54,465 nucleotides of DNA from Alphaproteobacteria bacterium. Lineage in GTDB: Bacteria > Pseudomonadota > Alphaproteobacteria > Rhizobiales > Xanthobacteraceae. The stretch covers positions 1-54,465 of the forward strand of contig VGEP01000030.1 of the NCBI GenBank assembly GCA_016869215.1, read 5' to 3'. Below the pieces are notes generated by a model. That model made no database searches. It was not told where the DNA came from and saw only the letters and a list, made by a program, of their open reading frames with translations. Shown piece after piece: positions 17,712 through 26,528 of this stretch. Position 1 is the stretch's first letter, and each line of letters starts with the position of its first letter. Both the position numbers and the translations under genes were made by a program.

Positions 17712-19649
17712 CTAGCGGGCCGGCGGCTGGGCTGCGGCGTCGGGCGCGGGCTGCCGCGGGCCGCCGCCCGTCAGGCGCTCGATGGCCGAGCGGACCGTGT
17801 CGCGGGTGTTGCGGTTCCTGACCGCGTCGAGCAGCGGGCTCGCAACCGGCGAGCGCAGGATCAGGGCCTGTGTGTCCGGCAGCAGGATAGGGTCGTCCCA
17901 GGGGCCTTGCACGACGAACGGCAGTTCGAATGCCGGCGGCGCGTCGGCCGCGCTGCTCGAAGCCAATGCGGCCACGCCGCGAAGGTCGAACTCCCGCGCC
18001 GGGATCGAGGCCGACCCCGCAAGGTCGAGCCGGACCTTGGAGCCTTCCATGCGCACGTCCTCGACCTGTGCAGTGCCCTGCACGACATTGATGTTGACCG
18101 TGAGCTTCTCGAACGGCGTGCGCCCGGTGCGGAAATCGCCGGTCCCCGACAGCGGCCGCCGCTCCAGGCGGCGCAGCAACTGCTCGACGTTGATCCCGAC
18201 CAGCGCGCCCTGCAGGCCGACCAGAGTGGCGCGGCCGTTCATGGTACGCGTCAGCGCGAGCATGCTGTCGCCGGTCGCCTCAAGCGCGAGCGACATGTTC
18301 CCGCGGCCTTCGACGCGCCGGAAGCTGAACAGTTCGTTGAGGCAGTTCTCCAGGTCGACGTCGGTGAACTGGAGCTGCGACTCGAAGGCGGCGCCGTTCC
18401 CGGACGAGGCCAGCGCCAGCGTGCCTTTCAGAGCGCCGCCGAACGCCTGCGAGTCGCCGATCGTCACCGCGAGATTGCCGCTGCGCAGGTTGATCGCGAT
18501 GGCGGTGCGGCCGAGCTTGGCGCGGGCCACCGAGATTTTCGCCGCCGACAGGCGCAGGTCGAGGTCGAATTCGCCCAGGCCGTCGAGCGCGATCGGCATG
18601 CGGTTCCAGTCGCGTTCGTTCGACGTGAGCAGGCGGACGGTCGAGATATAAGGCGTCAGGTCGAGCGTGTCGGCCGCGAGCGTGCCTTGCAGGGTCCGGC
18701 GGCCGCCGGCGGCGAAGGTGAAGCCGCCTTCCGCGGCGTTGCCGTCAAGCTCGACGTTGACGTTCGACAGCGAGATCGTGCCGCCGGCGACGGCGGTCTT
18801 GGCCTTCAGCGCGAAGCGGCCGAAGCCGCCGCCGGTCAGCGGCTTGATGCCGGCCCAGCGCAGCGTGTCGCGCAGCGAGGCGGAGTCGGCGGCGAGCGTG
18901 CCTTCGATCTTCAGCGTCGGCCGCGAGCTCCAGTTGCCTTCGAACGCGAGCTTGAGCGGCGCGCCGATGAGACGGACCTTGATGGCGGAGGTGTTGCCGG
19001 CAAGCGCGGCGGCGAAATCGCCGAGCGAGATCGTGGTGTCGATCGCCTCGCCGTGCCAGAACACGCGGCCGGTCGCGGCAAAGCTCCGGGAGATCGACGG
19101 CCAAGCCAGCGCCATGTCGACCCTGCTCAGGGTCTCCGCGACGCCGCTTGCGGTGTCCTTGATCGCGATGGTGCCGTCGTCCATCCGGATTTCGGAGAAC
19201 GACGTCAGGCCTTCGGCGTTCTTCGACTTCGGCCCGAGCGCGCGCGCCAGCGCATCGACCAGCCCTGCCCAGTTCGACCGGCCGTCGGCGCCGAACACGA
19301 CGCTGATGCGCGGGCGGATCAGGGCGACGTCGGCGATTTCGACGCGGCCGGCGAACAATGGGAACAGCCGCAGCCGCGCCGTCAGCCGGTCGGCCGTGAG
19401 AGCGGGCTCGGCGTCGTCGCCGAGCGAGACGTTGGAGAAGGTGATCGAGCCGGTCGGGAACAGCGACACCGCGACGTCGCCGCGCTGCACGAGGTCGAGA
19501 CCGGTGACGTTGCGGATCTGGGCCTTGGCCGCCTCGCTCACGGCGTCGCGCGGAATCAGCAGCGCCATCGTTCCGAGAGCCGTAAGGCTCGCCAGGATGA
19601 CGGCTGCGATGACGATTCCCAGGCGCTTGAAACCGGTGGCCGCGGTCAC
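17712..19649 (-). CDS. AsmA-family inner-membrane-anchored protein
   Basis: 645 residues. One N-terminal membrane anchor (IVIAAVILASLTALGTMALL) is followed by a long periplasmic region rich in beta-strands. The NVTGLDLVQRGDVAVSLFPTGSITFSNVSLG segment, broken here by the normal AsmA spacing, and the C-terminal LNELFSFRRVEGRGNMSLAL part identify AsmA. The family forms bridge-like grooves linked to phospholipid or outer-membrane protein transport. The C-terminus ends with a Pro/Ala/Gln-rich tail. The upstream gap of 120 bp separates it from the CoA-transferase operon on the same strand. Confidence 0.88.
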   Translation of the reverse strand: MTAATGFKRLGIVIAAVILASLTALGTMALLIPRDAVSEAAKAQIRNVTGLDLVQRGDVAVSLFPTGSITFSNVSLGDDAEPALTADRLTARLRLFPLFAGRVEIADVALIRPRISVVFGADGRSNWAGLVDALARALGPKSKNAEGLTSFSEIRMDDGTIAIKDTASGVAETLSRVDMALAWPSISRSFAATGRVFWHGEAIDTTISLGDFAAALAGNTSAIKVRLIGAPLKLAFEGNWSSRPTLKIEGTLAADSASLRDTLRWAGIKPLTGGGFGRFALKAKTAVAGGTISLSNVNVELDGNAAEGGFTFAAGGRRTLQGTLAADTLDLTPYISTVRLLTSNERDWNRMPIALDGLGEFDLDLRLSAAKISVARAKLGRTAIAINLRSGNLAVTIGDSQAFGGALKGTLALASSGNGAAFESQLQFTDVDLENCLNELFSFRRVEGRGNMSLALEATGDSMLALTRTMNGRATLVGLQGALVGINVEQLLRRLERRPLSGTGDFRTGRTPFEKLTVNINVVQGTAQVEDVRMEGSKVRLDLAGSASIPAREFDLRGVAALASSSAADAPPAFELPFVVQGPWDDPILLPDTQALILRSPVASPLLDAVRNRNTRDTVRSAIERLTGGGPRQPAPDAAAQPPAR

Positions 19650-19769
19650 GGGTCGTTCCGATCGGTCGGCGCAAAGGCCGGGGGGACTATAGCGGGCAGT
19701 GTGAGGCGCGCAACCTGCGCGCCCTCTGTGACCCTTTCGTGGCCGGCGTCTTGCGCGGCCGGGGCCGGA

Positions 19770-20420
19770 TCAGTTCGGTTTGGCGGCCACTTTGAAGCTT
19801 GCTTCGGTCCTGGCTTTGATTTCGTCGACCGTGACGCCAGGGGCGATTTCGACCAAGGTCATTCCGCCACCGCCCTTCTTGTCGATGCTGAACACACCGA
19901 GGTCGGTAATCACCATGTCGACGACGCCCGCGCCGGTCAGCGGCAGCGTGCACTTTTTCAGGAGCTTGGCCTCGTTCTTGGCGGAGTGTTCCATCACCAC
20001 GACGACCTTCTTGACGCCGGCGACCAGGTCCATGGCGCCGCCCATGCCCTTCACCATCTTGCCGGGGATCATCCAGTTGGCGAGGTCGCCGTTCTCGGCC
20101 ACCTGCATCGCGCCGAGAATGGACAGGTCGATGTGGCCGCCGCGGATCATGGCGAACGAGTCGGCCGACGAGAAATAGCTGGTGGTCGGAATCTCGGTGA
20201 CCGTCTGCTTGCCGGCGTTGATGAGGTCGGGGTCCTCCTCGCCCTCATAGGGGAACGGACCGAATCCGAGCATGCCGTTCTCGCTCTGCAACTGCACGCT
20301 CATGCCGTTCGGAATGAAGTTCGACACCAGCGTCGGGATGCCGATGCCGAGGTTGACGTAGAAGCCGTCGCGCAGCTCTTTGGCGGCGCGTTCGGCCATC
20401 TGATCGCGGGTCCAGGGCAT
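19770..20420 (-). CDS. scoB: 3-oxoacid CoA-transferase subunit B
   Basis: 216 residues. The catalytic glutamate that forms the CoA thioester is Glu47 in [19 protein letters not shown] and the glycine-rich [19 protein letters not shown] segment confirm a class I subunit B. With ScoA it transfers CoA from succinyl-CoA to acetoacetate or another 3-oxoacid (3-oxoadipate in aromatic catabolism). The start follows the scoA stop by 15 bp with GGAGA close upstream, so the subunits are cotranscribed in the order A-B. Succinyl-CoA:acetoacetate and 3-oxoadipate enzymes are not reliably separable by eye. Confidence 0.93.
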   Translation of the reverse strand: MPWTRDQMAERAAKELRDGFYVNLGIGIPTLVSNFIPNGMSVQLQSENGMLGFGPFPYEGEEDPDLINAGKQTVTEIPTTSYFSSADSFAMIRGGHIDLSILGAMQVAENGDLANWMIPGKMVKGMGGAMDLVAGVKKVVVVMEHSAKNEAKLLKKCTLPLTGAGVVDMVITDLGVFSIDKKGGGGMTLVEIAPGVTVDEIKARTEASFKVAAKPN

Positions 20421-20435
20421 GGCGGTCTCTCCAGT

Positions 20436-21149
20436 TCAGACGGTCGCGGGTGTGCGTTTCCGCACGGTCCGCTGCTCGATGTGCTTGGGCGCGTTCGGCA
20501 CGTGGATCATGCGCTTGATGTAGACGCCCGGGGTGACGATGTGGTCGGGGTTGATCTCTCCCGGCTGCACCAGGTTCTCGACTTCGGCGACCGTGACTTT
20601 GCCGGCAGTGGCCATCATCGGATTGAAGTTGCGCGCGGTCTTCCGGTAGACGAGGTTGCCTTCCGTATCGCCCTTCCAGGCATGCACGATCGACAGGTCC
20701 GCGACGATGCCGCGCTCCATCACGTAGCGCTCGCCGTCGAACACCCGCTCTTCCTTGCCCTTGGCGATATCGGTGCCCGCGCCGGTGCGGGTGAAGAACG
20801 CCGGGATGCCCGCCCCGCCGGCGCGGATGCGTTCGGCGAGCGTGCCCTGCGGGTTGAACTCGATTTCTAGCTCGCCCGCGAGAAACTGGTCGGCGAACAG
20901 CTTGTTCTCGCCGACGTAGGACGAGATCATCTTCTTGACCTGCCTGGTCTCGAGCAGGAGGCCGAGCCCCGCGCCGTCGACGCCGGCGTTGTTCGAAACG
21001 ACGGTCAGGTTTTTCACGCCGGACTCGCGGATCGCCTTGATCAGCGTCTCCGGGATGCCGCACAGGCCGAAGCCGCCGGCACAGATCAGCATGCCGTCTT
21101 TGAGCAGTCCGGCAAGCGCCGCCGTGGCGTCGGGATAGACTTTTTTCAT
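20436..21149 (-). CDS. scoA: 3-oxoacid CoA-transferase subunit A
   Basis: 237 residues. The coenzyme A binding loop GGFGLCGIPETL near residues 25-36 is the family signature, and NNAGVDGAGLGLLL, GGAGIPAFFTRTGAGT and the MMATAGKVTVAEVE segment are all standard for the A subunit. It is the first gene of the two-gene scoAB operon. It supplies activated 3-oxoacids for thiolytic cleavage, so it can link ketone-body or polyhydroxybutyrate turnover and aromatic catabolism to the TCA cycle. Confidence 0.93.
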   Translation of the reverse strand: MKKVYPDATAALAGLLKDGMLICAGGFGLCGIPETLIKAIRESGVKNLTVVSNNAGVDGAGLGLLLETRQVKKMISSYVGENKLFADQFLAGELEIEFNPQGTLAERIRAGGAGIPAFFTRTGAGTDIAKGKEERVFDGERYVMERGIVADLSIVHAWKGDTEGNLVYRKTARNFNPMMATAGKVTVAEVENLVQPGEINPDHIVTPGVYIKRMIHVPNAPKHIEQRTVRKRTPATV

Positions 21150-21232
21150 GCCCCTCGTCCTTGCACGCCGTTACGCGTCTTTCCAGACTGGTTCTGTACC
21201 TGAGGGACGGAACCGCGATCAAGCGGTCGGAT

Positions 21233-22447
21233 TCACGCTTTCGGGGCGAGATTGTCCGCGGGGCGCCGCGACCACCATAGCGCCAGCGGTCCCATCAGGA
21301 TCGCGGCGGCGAGCAGGACGAACAGGGCAAGCCAGCCGGTGGAACTGGACGGGCCGCCGGCGAGGTCGAGCGTGATGCCCGCAGCCCACGCGCCCGCCGC
21401 CGACAGCCCGAAGCCGACGGTCGAGTGCATCGCCATGGTGGCGCCCTTATGGGCCGGGTCGGCGCTCATGGCCATGCCCGAGGTGAGCGCGCCGGAATCC
21501 GCAGGGACTGTGAGGCCGTAGAGCAGGATCAGGGCCAGCAGCAGCCACGGCGACATCCCGATCCCGAAGCCGATCGCCAGCGCCACTGCGGCGGAGGCGA
21601 TCATCAGCGCGGTCAGCGCGCGATGCCGCCCGAAGCGCAAGGCCGCCTCATTGCCGAGGATGCTGGCGGGCATGGAAAGCAGCGAAAAGATCACGCTGAC
21701 CGCGACCGCACCGAGCGGCGTCGCGCCGCCGTGCTGCGCGGCGACGAAGGTCCAGAACGCGACGATCCAGGTGCGGACGCCGTAGAGTTCGAAGCAATGC
21801 GCGCCGTAGCCGAGCACGTAACCCATGGCGGGGCGGTTTCGCAGTACGGGGCCGAAGTCCAGCAGCCGCCGCGTGGTCGGCGCGGGCTTGACCGGCGCCA
21901 TTCCGAGGCAGGCGGCGATCATGACGACCGGGCCAATTCCGGTTGCCACGAACGCCGCGCGCCAGCCGAACCATTCGGCGATCAATTGCGTCGCCAGAAA
22001 CGAGATACCGACCCCGAACGAGAAGCTCGACGTGTAGAGCGTGATGCTGCGCGAGGAATCGCCCGGCGGCAGGCGGTCGGTGAGCGCCTTCAGTCCCGGC
22101 ATATAGGCGCCGGCGAAACCCGCGCCGGCGACGAACCAGATCGCGGTCGCCGACCACAACCCGTCCGCCAGCAGCCCGAACGCGACGGTCGCGAGGCCCG
22201 ACACCAGCGAGCCGACGAGCAGGATGCCGCGCGCGTCGATGCGGTCGGTCAGCGTGGTCAGAACGGGGACGGCGAGCATGTAGCCGAAGGCGAACGCGCT
22301 CGCCATCATGCCCGCTTCCGAGCCGCTGAGACTCCAAAGCGGCATCAGATGCTGCGGCATCACCGCCGGCACAGCCACGTGCGGCAGGAGGTTGCCGACC
22401 TGCCCGAGGCACATCGCGGTGACGAGAGCGCGTCCGGTCAGGGCCAT
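21233..22447 (-). CDS. MFS transporter downstream of ArsR-type regulator
   Basis: 404 residues with twelve hydrophobic segments. The loop between spans 2 and 3 is TTLTDRIDARGILLVGS, the major facilitator motif, and the second half is a normal six-span bundle. The gene starts 18 bp after the stop of the ArsR gene on the same strand, so both are in one operon under the palindromic operator at 22821-22844. That linkage suggests export of the inducer, possibly an arsenical or another soft-metal compound. It does not clearly match ArsJ, and a general drug or sugar exporter cannot be excluded. Confidence 0.82.
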   Translation of the reverse strand: MALTGRALVTAMCLGQVGNLLPHVAVPAVMPQHLMPLWSLSGSEAGMMASAFAFGYMLAVPVLTTLTDRIDARGILLVGSLVSGLATVAFGLLADGLWSATAIWFVAGAGFAGAYMPGLKALTDRLPPGDSSRSITLYTSSFSFGVGISFLATQLIAEWFGWRAAFVATGIGPVVMIAACLGMAPVKPAPTTRRLLDFGPVLRNRPAMGYVLGYGAHCFELYGVRTWIVAFWTFVAAQHGGATPLGAVAVSVIFSLLSMPASILGNEAALRFGRHRALTALMIASAAVALAIGFGIGMSPWLLLALILLYGLTVPADSGALTSGMAMSADPAHKGATMAMHSTVGFGLSAAGAWAAGITLDLAGGPSSSTGWLALFVLLAAAILMGPLALWWSRRPADNLAPKA

Positions 22448-22465
22448 GGCGCGAACCGGTCCCGC

Positions 22466-22822
22466 TCAGGCCTCGGCGCGCTTGCGCGACGCAGCAGGCG
22501 AAGGCCGCTCGCCGGCCGCCGGTTGCAGGACCTCGAGGCGTCCGGCGCAGCAGTCCTTCATCAGGAACTCGATCAGGCCGCGCAACGCGCGGTAGTCGGC
22601 GGCGTAGATGATCGAGCGTGCCTCGCGCCGTGACGCGACCATGCCTGCACGCTCCAACTCCTTGAGATGGAACGACATGTTCGAGGGCGAAACGCTCATG
22701 GCGGCCGCGATGTCGCCGGCCGCCATGCCCTTCGGGCCGGCCCGGACCAGCCGGCGCACGATCCGCAAGCGCGGCTCGCCCGCGAGCGCGCCGAATGCCA
22801 GCAGGGCTTGACTTTCGTCCAT
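22466..22822 (-). CDS. ArsR-family winged-helix repressor with Cys pair
   Basis: 118 residues. The recognition helix region is MSVSPSNMSFHLKELERAGMV broken around residues 42-62, followed by the wing VASRREARSIIYAAD. A vicinal Cys pair lies at 91-92 (MKDCCAG), the location of the As(III) site in the Acidithiobacillus-type ArsR, although the third Cys of that protein is not seen. Such repressors leave the DNA when As(III) or a similar thiophile binds. A perfect palindrome overlaps its start codon and encloses its ribosome-binding site. The MFS gene follows, and the DUF6428 gene is divergent. Confidence 0.9.
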   Translation of the reverse strand: MDESQALLAFGALAGEPRLRIVRRLVRAGPKGMAAGDIAAAMSVSPSNMSFHLKELERAGMVASRREARSIIYAADYRALRGLIEFLMKDCCAGRLEVLQPAAGERPSPAASRKRAEA

Positions 22823-22844
22823 AATTCAATAATCCTTGAATTAT
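22821..22844. promoter_or_regulatory. Perfect palindrome, probable ArsR operator
   Basis: ATAATTCAA at 22821-22829 and TTGAATTAT at 22836-22844 are exact reverse complements with a 6-bp spacer. The site covers the first two bases of the arsR-type start codon, and its spacer supplies AAGGA, the repressor gene's ribosome-binding site, on the minus strand. The 9-6-9 AT-rich shape is that of known ArsR/SmtB operators. The divergent DUF6428 gene starts 28 bp to the right, so one site could control both directions. Confidence 0.82.
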
Positions 22845-22871
22845 CGAAACGTTGAAATGAGGATACGTGCC

Positions 22872-23423
22872 ATGACGGCCCTTGCCAAGACCCCGCCTGT
22901 CCAGAACCGGGAAATCTCCACCGCGGCGCTGCTCGATCGGCTCGCGGACCACGCCGGCCAACCGCTGGTGTTCAGCTACGATGGGCGCGATGTGCTGCCC
23001 GGCTACCACGTCACCGAAGTCAAATCGGGTTTCTTTGACGCGCTCGACTGCGGCGGCAATCCGGAAAACTGGCGTGAGACCTTCATCCAGCTCTGGGATA
23101 TCCCGCCGCAGCCCGGTCAGGACTTCATGCGCGTCGGCAAGTTCGTCGCCATCATGCGCAAGGTCTCCGATCGTGTGGCTTACGACGGCGACGCCAAGCT
23201 CACCTTCGAGATCAGCGATGGCCTAGGTCCAATCCAGATCATGCGCGCCACCGAAATCGAGGCAGGTGCCGATGCCGTGCGTGTGGCGCTTGCGCCGCGG
23301 CCGTCGAGCTGCAAGCCGCGCGACCGCTGGCTGGAACTCGATGCGCCCGTGGGTCAAGGCGGATGCGGCGGCGCGAAAGCGCAGGGACAGGCGCGAGAAA
23401 AGGCACAAGCCTGCTGCGGGTAG
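22872..23423 (+). CDS. DUF6428 family protein with Cys-rich tail
   Basis: 183 residues from the ATG at 22872, with GAGGA about 8 bp upstream; an in-frame ATG 15 bp earlier is less well placed. The GYHVTEVKSGFFDALDCGG and FIQLWD segments match DUF6428, a family of unknown function often found beside ArsR in arsenic-resistance loci. After residue 145 this copy carries Cys147, Cys165 and a terminal Cys181-Cys182-Gly, within a Gly/Gln/Ala-rich tail, which suggests binding of arsenite or another soft metal. It is divergent from arsR and shares its operator region. Confidence 0.8.
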   Translation: MTALAKTPPVQNREISTAALLDRLADHAGQPLVFSYDGRDVLPGYHVTEVKSGFFDALDCGGNPENWRETFIQLWDIPPQPGQDFMRVGKFVAIMRKVSDRVAYDGDAKLTFEISDGLGPIQIMRATEIEAGADAVRVALAPRPSSCKPRDRWLELDAPVGQGGCGGAKAQGQAREKAQACCG

Positions 23424-23488
23424 AGCGTTTTCGAGCGAAGTGGACCACGGTTCGCGTGAAGAAAACGCGTCAAAACAAAAAAACTCTA
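23422..23488. repeat. Rhizobial dispersed palindromic repeat
   Basis: AGAGCGTTTTC at 23422-23432 is mirrored by GAAAACGCG at 23461-23469, around a centre containing GAGCGAAGTGG and GGTTCGCGTGAAG. I recognise this as a palindromic element that recurs between genes in Bradyrhizobium-like genomes; that recognition is from memory. It follows the DUF6428 stop directly and reaches the stop codon of the convergent iron permease gene at 23486-23488. It may serve as a bidirectional terminator. Confidence 0.75.
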
Positions 23489-25228
23489 ACGCCGCTCGTC
23501 GCGTTCAGATTCGCGCATTTTTGCCACGCCGGCGAGCATCGCTTCGTCGGCATGGCGGACCATCCGGATCACCGGGACGATGCCGACCAGCACGATGAGG
23601 AGGGCGGCGAGCGAGCCCTCCTCGAAATCGCCGCGGGTCGCGAACTGATAGATGTAGGTCGACAGCGTTTCGACGTTGAGCGGACGCAGCAGCAGCGTCG
23701 CCGGCAGTTCCTTGAGGCAGTCGACGAACACCAGAAGCGCCGCGCCCCACAGCGCCGGCCGCAAGAGCGGCAGATGGATGTTCCAGAACATCCGCGCGGT
23801 GCCGGTACCGACCGTGCGCGCGGCATCGTCCATCTCGGACGAGATGCGCGAAAAACCCGATTGCGCGAAACCGGTCGCGATCGCGAGGAAGCGGATCGTG
23901 TAGGCGAACACCACCGCCGCGCTCGACCCCGCCAGCACGAGGCCGACCCCGCTGCCGGTCAGGAGCCGCGCAATCCAGTTGAACGCCTCATCCACGGCCA
24001 CGAGCGGCGACAGCAGGCCGAGCGCGACGACGGTGCCCGGCAGTGCATAGCCGAGGCCCGCGATCAGGAAGCACACCTCTGCGAACGAACCGCGTAACTG
24101 CCGCAGTGCGAAGGCCGCGCCGAAGCCGAGCGCGAGAATCAGCGCGGTGGCCGAGCCCGCGATCAGGATCGTGCTGAGGGTGTGGCGGACCAGCGCCGGG
24201 TCGAAGCCGACCAGCAGCCCGCGCAGCGCGACCTCGTACGCGAGGTACGCGACCGGGACTAGAAATCCCAGCGTCGCCGGAAGCAGGCAGGCCAGCGCCG
24301 CCAGCCAGCGGCCCGCGCCCGCGAGCGGGATGCGCCCGACGCTGCCCGGCCGCGTGTCGATTCCGATGTAGCCCTGCTTGCGCCGCCCGTAGCGTTCGAG
24401 CGCGATCAGGCCAGCGACCGCGAGCAGCATGACGCAGGCGATCTGCGCCGCGCCCGGCAGGCTCGACCGGTTCAGCCAGGTGTTGAAGATCGACAGGGTC
24501 AGCGTCTGCACGCCGAGATATTCGCTGGCGCCGATGTCGTTCAGCGCCTCCAGCAACGCGAGCGCCAGCCCCGCGGCGATCGCCGGCCGCGCCATCGGGA
24601 TCGTGATGTCGCGGGCGAGCCGCCATTTGCCGGCGCCGAGCACGCGGGCCATCTCGATCAGCGCCACGCTCTGCGTCTGGAACATCGCGCGCGTGGCGAG
24701 ATAGACGTACGGGTAGAGTACGAAGCTCATCAGCACGATGGCGCCGCCGAGCGAGCGCGCATCGGGAAACCAGTAGTCGGCGGCGGATCGCCAGCCGAAC
24801 AGCGCGCGCAGCGCGGTCTGCACCGGGCCTATGGCATCGAGCAGGTCGACGTACACGTAGGCGACGATGTAGGTCGGCAGCGCCAGCGGCAGCGGCAGCA
24901 GCCAGACGAAGACCGAGCGGCCGGGGAATTCGTAGGCCGTCACGAGCCAGGCCGTGCCGACGCCCACGACGGTGCAGATCGCAGCGACCCCCGCGAGCAG
25001 CAGCACGGTGTTCAGCGTCGCCTGCGGCAGGACGTAGGCTGCGAGGTGCGGCCAGAGTTCGGCGTCGCCGCGGATGGCGAAGGCGACGAGGCTCGCCAGC
25101 GGCACGACCACCAGCAGCGCCGCGGCAAACAGCAGCAGCGCCAGCGCCGGGTGCGGCAACCGCCACAGCCGCAACGGGCCGTTCCGGCCGGACGGCTCCG
25201 GCGTGCCGTCAGTCTTGGAAGCGGTCAT
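23486..25228 (-). CDS. Fe(3+)-type ABC transporter permease, fused two-domain
   Basis: 580 residues from the ATG at 25228. Two homologous permease halves, about 30-290 and 310-570, each carry six or so spans and an EAA-type loop: MARVLGAGKWRLARDITIPM in the first and DDAARTVGTGTARMFWNIHL in the second. This duplicated architecture is that of FbpB/SfuB, which moves ferric iron delivered by FbpA across the inner membrane. It lies downstream of the binding protein gene with a 157-bp gap containing a hairpin. No FbpC-type ATPase follows; the gene ends in a dispersed repeat. Confidence 0.92.
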   Translation of the reverse strand: MTASKTDGTPEPSGRNGPLRLWRLPHPALALLLFAAALLVVVPLASLVAFAIRGDAELWPHLAAYVLPQATLNTVLLLAGVAAICTVVGVGTAWLVTAYEFPGRSVFVWLLPLPLALPTYIVAYVYVDLLDAIGPVQTALRALFGWRSAADYWFPDARSLGGAIVLMSFVLYPYVYLATRAMFQTQSVALIEMARVLGAGKWRLARDITIPMARPAIAAGLALALLEALNDIGASEYLGVQTLTLSIFNTWLNRSSLPGAAQIACVMLLAVAGLIALERYGRRKQGYIGIDTRPGSVGRIPLAGAGRWLAALACLLPATLGFLVPVAYLAYEVALRGLLVGFDPALVRHTLSTILIAGSATALILALGFGAAFALRQLRGSFAEVCFLIAGLGYALPGTVVALGLLSPLVAVDEAFNWIARLLTGSGVGLVLAGSSAAVVFAYTIRFLAIATGFAQSGFSRISSEMDDAARTVGTGTARMFWNIHLPLLRPALWGAALLVFVDCLKELPATLLLRPLNVETLSTYIYQFATRGDFEEGSLAALLIVLVGIVPVIRMVRHADEAMLAGVAKMRESERDERR

Positions 25229-25356
25229 GCGACGCCCGACATCGTCCGCGAATGCGTCCGATCCAGTAGCCGCTATCGTGGGGGATTGGAACCGCAAAGC
25301 CTCGATCCGCGCCGCGCCCCGGTCCCCCGGCGCGGCATAGCGATGGGGGCCGGACC

Positions 25357-25377
25357 GGGCTGGTCCGGATCCAGCCC
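25357..25377 (-). terminator. Intergenic hairpin between iron binding protein and permease genes
   Basis: GGGCTGG at 25357-25363 and CCAGCCC at 25371-25377 form a 7-bp stem with a 7-base loop, 9 bp past the binding-protein stop. There is no T-run, so it is more likely to stabilise the upstream mRNA or cause partial termination than to end transcription fully. Such hairpins commonly set a higher level of binding protein than of permease. Confidence 0.6.
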
Positions 25378-25385
25378 CGCCATCG

Positions 25386-26405
25386 TCAGTTGTTGAACCC
25401 GACCTTGTCGACCAGCGCGGAGGCCTTCTTGCGGTTGGCCGCCACGACCGACAGCGGCATCGCATCGGGCTTGAGTGGGCCGTAGCCGGCGATGGTCTTG
25501 TTGATCGGAATGCCGGCCCGGACCGGATACTCGTAGGTCATATCGGCGTGCATCTGTTGGGCCTTCTCGCCGACCATCCATTCCGCGAACTTGAGTGCAT
25601 TGGCCTTGTTCGGAGCGTGCTTGGCCATCACCACGCCGGAGATGTTCACGTGGGTGCCGCCGCCCTGGAACGTCGGCAGCATCACCGTCGTGCTCTCGGC
25701 CCACGACTTCTGCGGCCCGCTCGAGTTGATCATCAGCGCCCAGTAGTAGGTGTTGCCGATGCCGATGTCGCACTTGCCGGCCGCCACGTCGCGCGCCTGC
25801 TCGCGGTCGCCGCCGGACGGCTTATGCACGAGGTTCGCCTTCAGCCCCTTCAGCCATTCCTCGGCCTTGGCCTCGCCGAACTTGGCGATCGCCGCAGAGA
25901 ACAGTCCGATGTTGTAGATGTGCTGGCCGGAGCGGAGGCAGACCTTGCCTTTCCACTTGGGGTCGGCCAGTTCGTCGTAGGTCAGCGCCGGCTGCTTCAT
26001 GCGATCCTTGGAGACGTAGACGACGCGCGCGCGCATGCCCACCGCGTACCAGTGGCCCTCAGGGTCCCGGAACTGAGCCGGGACGATCTTGTCGAGCGCG
26101 GCCGACTTGATCGGCTGGGTGATGCCCTGTGCCACCGCTTCTTCGAGACGGCCGATGTCGACCGTCAGCAGAATGTCCGCGGGGCTGTTGGCGCCTTCGG
26201 TCTTGATGCGCTGCTCGAGACCGGAACTCGCGGAGATCACGTTGACCTTCACGCCGGTGTCCTTGGTGAAGGCGTCGAACAGCGGCTGGATCAGCTTGGA
26301 CTCGCGATAGGTGTAGATGTTCACCTCGTTCGCCTGCGCGGCGATCGTGCCGGCACCCAGTGCGGCAGCCGCGGCCATCGTCATCAGCCGGTGCGAAAGC
26401 GCCAT
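25386..26405 (-). CDS. Fe(3+)-type ABC transporter substrate-binding protein
   Basis: 339 residues. A signal peptide ends at ...AAQA before NEVNIYTYRESKLIQPL, the standard opening of FbpA/FutA-type ferric-iron binding proteins. TYDELADPKWKGKVCLRSG, NIGLFSAAI and the paired tyrosines in GNTYYWAL, which coordinate iron in this family, are all present. It captures ferric iron in the periplasm for the permease encoded next. GAGGAG precedes the start by 9 bp. An inverted repeat at 26529-26553 lies 124 bp upstream and could be an iron-responsive operator. Confidence 0.92.
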   Translation of the reverse strand: MALSHRLMTMAAAAALGAGTIAAQANEVNIYTYRESKLIQPLFDAFTKDTGVKVNVISASSGLEQRIKTEGANSPADILLTVDIGRLEEAVAQGITQPIKSAALDKIVPAQFRDPEGHWYAVGMRARVVYVSKDRMKQPALTYDELADPKWKGKVCLRSGQHIYNIGLFSAAIAKFGEAKAEEWLKGLKANLVHKPSGGDREQARDVAAGKCDIGIGNTYYWALMINSSGPQKSWAESTTVMLPTFQGGGTHVNISGVVMAKHAPNKANALKFAEWMVGEKAQQMHADMTYEYPVRAGIPINKTIAGYGPLKPDAMPLSVVAANRKKASALVDKVGFNN

Positions 26406-26528
26406 CGGAAAAGCTCCTCGTAATTTATTTGCGGCAGCGGTTGCGCGCCTGCCTTGCGCTAACTCAAATGCGAGCGCCGCCCGCGACCGTCAAGACATTT
26501 TTCTGTTAGATTTCAATATGTTAGAGGA

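Noticed and set aside
19705-19723. GGCGCGCA-ACC-TGCGCGCC hairpin downstream of scoB
   Set aside because: The loop is only three bases and there is no T-run, so neither terminator nor operator can be supported.
17709-20870. Long rightward open frame antisense to the AsmA and CoA-transferase genes
   Set aside because: Its translation is Arg-rich with no domain, typical of the antisense frame of high-GC genes.
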